Origin: Rodentolepis nana
Lineage: Eukaryota > Platyhelminthes > Cestoda > Cyclophyllidea > Hymenolepididae
NCBI GenBank assembly: GCA_900617975.1
Contig: UZAE01001557.1
Span: 1-12,642 of the forward strand
Direction of reading: 5' to 3'
DNA: 12,642 nucleotides
This document shows, one piece after another, positions 11,561 through 12,642 of this stretch. Numbering within the stretch: the first letter of the stretch is position 1; every line of letters begins with the position of its first letter. The translations under genes were made by a program, and so were the position numbers. Below the pieces are notes generated by a model. The model was not told where the DNA came from and did not search any database. It saw only the letters and a list, made by a program, of their open reading frames with translations.

Positions 11561-12642
11561 ACTACCATAGTGAGGACAATTCGGGCCACTAAAGGCAAGA
11601 TTCTTCCAGCATTAAAATTGTAATAAGTCATGAAGTAAGATATTACAAAATGAATCATTAATCAGGCCAATTTCATGGCTCAATCTCATGAAAATTCAAT
11701 TCCCACTTTTTGTATCAAATTTAATTTCATCTCATTTTTCGATAAAACCCTTTCATTGAATTTTAATTCCCATCAACTTATGAGTTATATTAATTTTGAC
11801 GAGACAGCTTTGATTAAGTGAAAAGTTAGAGACTGGTTGCTGTTTTTCATTAACATAAGACCAAAAGGCTAGCATCGGTCCATGCTAATATTTTTTTTGA
11901 GATTTATCTCTTTTATATTTTTATTTTTAAATACTTTGTAATTTTACCACTAATTCAATTACTTGATTTGGAAATCCTGAAGCTGGAGATTCACCCCTCC
12001 CCCTCCCCTTGTCCTCTTCTATTTTTACCTTTACGAATTCATTTTTATTATGACCTGAAAGTGACCTTCACGAGGATTTTTCACTGCCATCTGTCGAAGT
12101 GCCCTGGGTGAATTTCATGGGAGCAATTATTTGATATAACATACCAAAACCGCATATATTATCTGTTTCAGGGCTGTTATATCCGCGTGCTTATCATCAT
12201 TTCCATTAAACCTAATTTGCATATCATTCACTCCTTGTACACTTATTGCCATTTCACTGTGTCGTTCAACCATCGGGGGGGGGGGGGGGGTAAAGGGACG
12301 ATTGCATATTTAGTGGTCTACATAAAAACGCAGCAGCCTATAAGAGACACTGAGTTATGCTCAAGTCGAAAATACTGTAACTATAAGTGAGACTTTCAAG
12401 TAGTACTAGAGGTAGTAGTAGCAGTGGCTGATCGTATTTCAATTTGAACGAATGTCGTCAGCAAGGAAATGGGTCAGTCAAGCAGCTAAGTCAATTTAGG
12501 TGTACCATATATAGTGCCTATCTATACTTAAATATCGTTACATCATACATCTGGTAAATGGAACAAAATCGACATGCAAGTACGGATGCGTGTATGATCG
12601 TGTATGTAAGCAAAATGCTGAAATGTGTCGGCTGTTTCTCCC
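11561..12642. other. AT-rich non-coding stretch with simple repeats
   Basis: No gene recognised. It has a C/T-rich tract (11993-12010) and a 16-G run. The one open frame over 60 codons (12187-12390, plus) runs through the G run and is likely spurious. Confidence 0.5.
12275..12290 (+). repeat. 16-G homopolymer
   Basis: Uninterrupted G run. It could form a G-quadruplex and its length may be uncertain in any assembly. Confidence 0.9.

Overview
Metazoan nuclear DNA, AT-rich, with no bacterial-style gene packing. The one gene recognised with certainty is a C-terminal-binding protein (CtBP) on the minus strand, split into coding exons between 6231 and 3784. Four of its introns are very short (35, 49, 73 and 188 bp). 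Such tiny introns, the AT-richness and the dispersed short repeats suggest a flatworm, possibly a tapeworm, but this is inference from style and not an identification.

Layout. 1-3400: no convincing gene; one full-length copy of a dispersed ~290 bp repeat (306-604), a possible signal-peptide exon (741-807, minus) and simple repeats. 3400-6231: CtBP in reverse, with a poly(A) signal at 3416-3421, a small last exon that is easily missed (3784-3847), a large exon for a long Gly/Pro/Gln-rich tail (4100-5033), and four exons for the dehydrogenase-like core. 6232-7047: probable CtBP 5' UTR and promoter region, with a perfect 30-bp palindrome (6460-6489) and TG-rich tracts. 7048-8477: a tentative divergent plus-strand split gene with no recognised family. 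8478-12642: mostly non-coding, with three more copies of the repeat (8831-9081 minus, 9334-9450 plus, 11290-11560 minus), one unexplained 115-codon ORF, a diverged direct repeat and a 16-G run.

Biology. CtBP is an NAD(H)-sensing transcriptional corepressor that is recruited by PxDLS-motif repressors and assembles chromatin-modifying complexes in the nucleus. This copy keeps the NAD-binding fold and the cleft residues, has Asp where the family's catalytic Glu normally sits, and carries an unusually long disordered tail. Its apparent stop codon lies inside a consensus 5' splice site, so two C-termini (596 and 616 residues) are predicted. The gene at 7048-8477 would share the intergenic region with CtBP if it is real.
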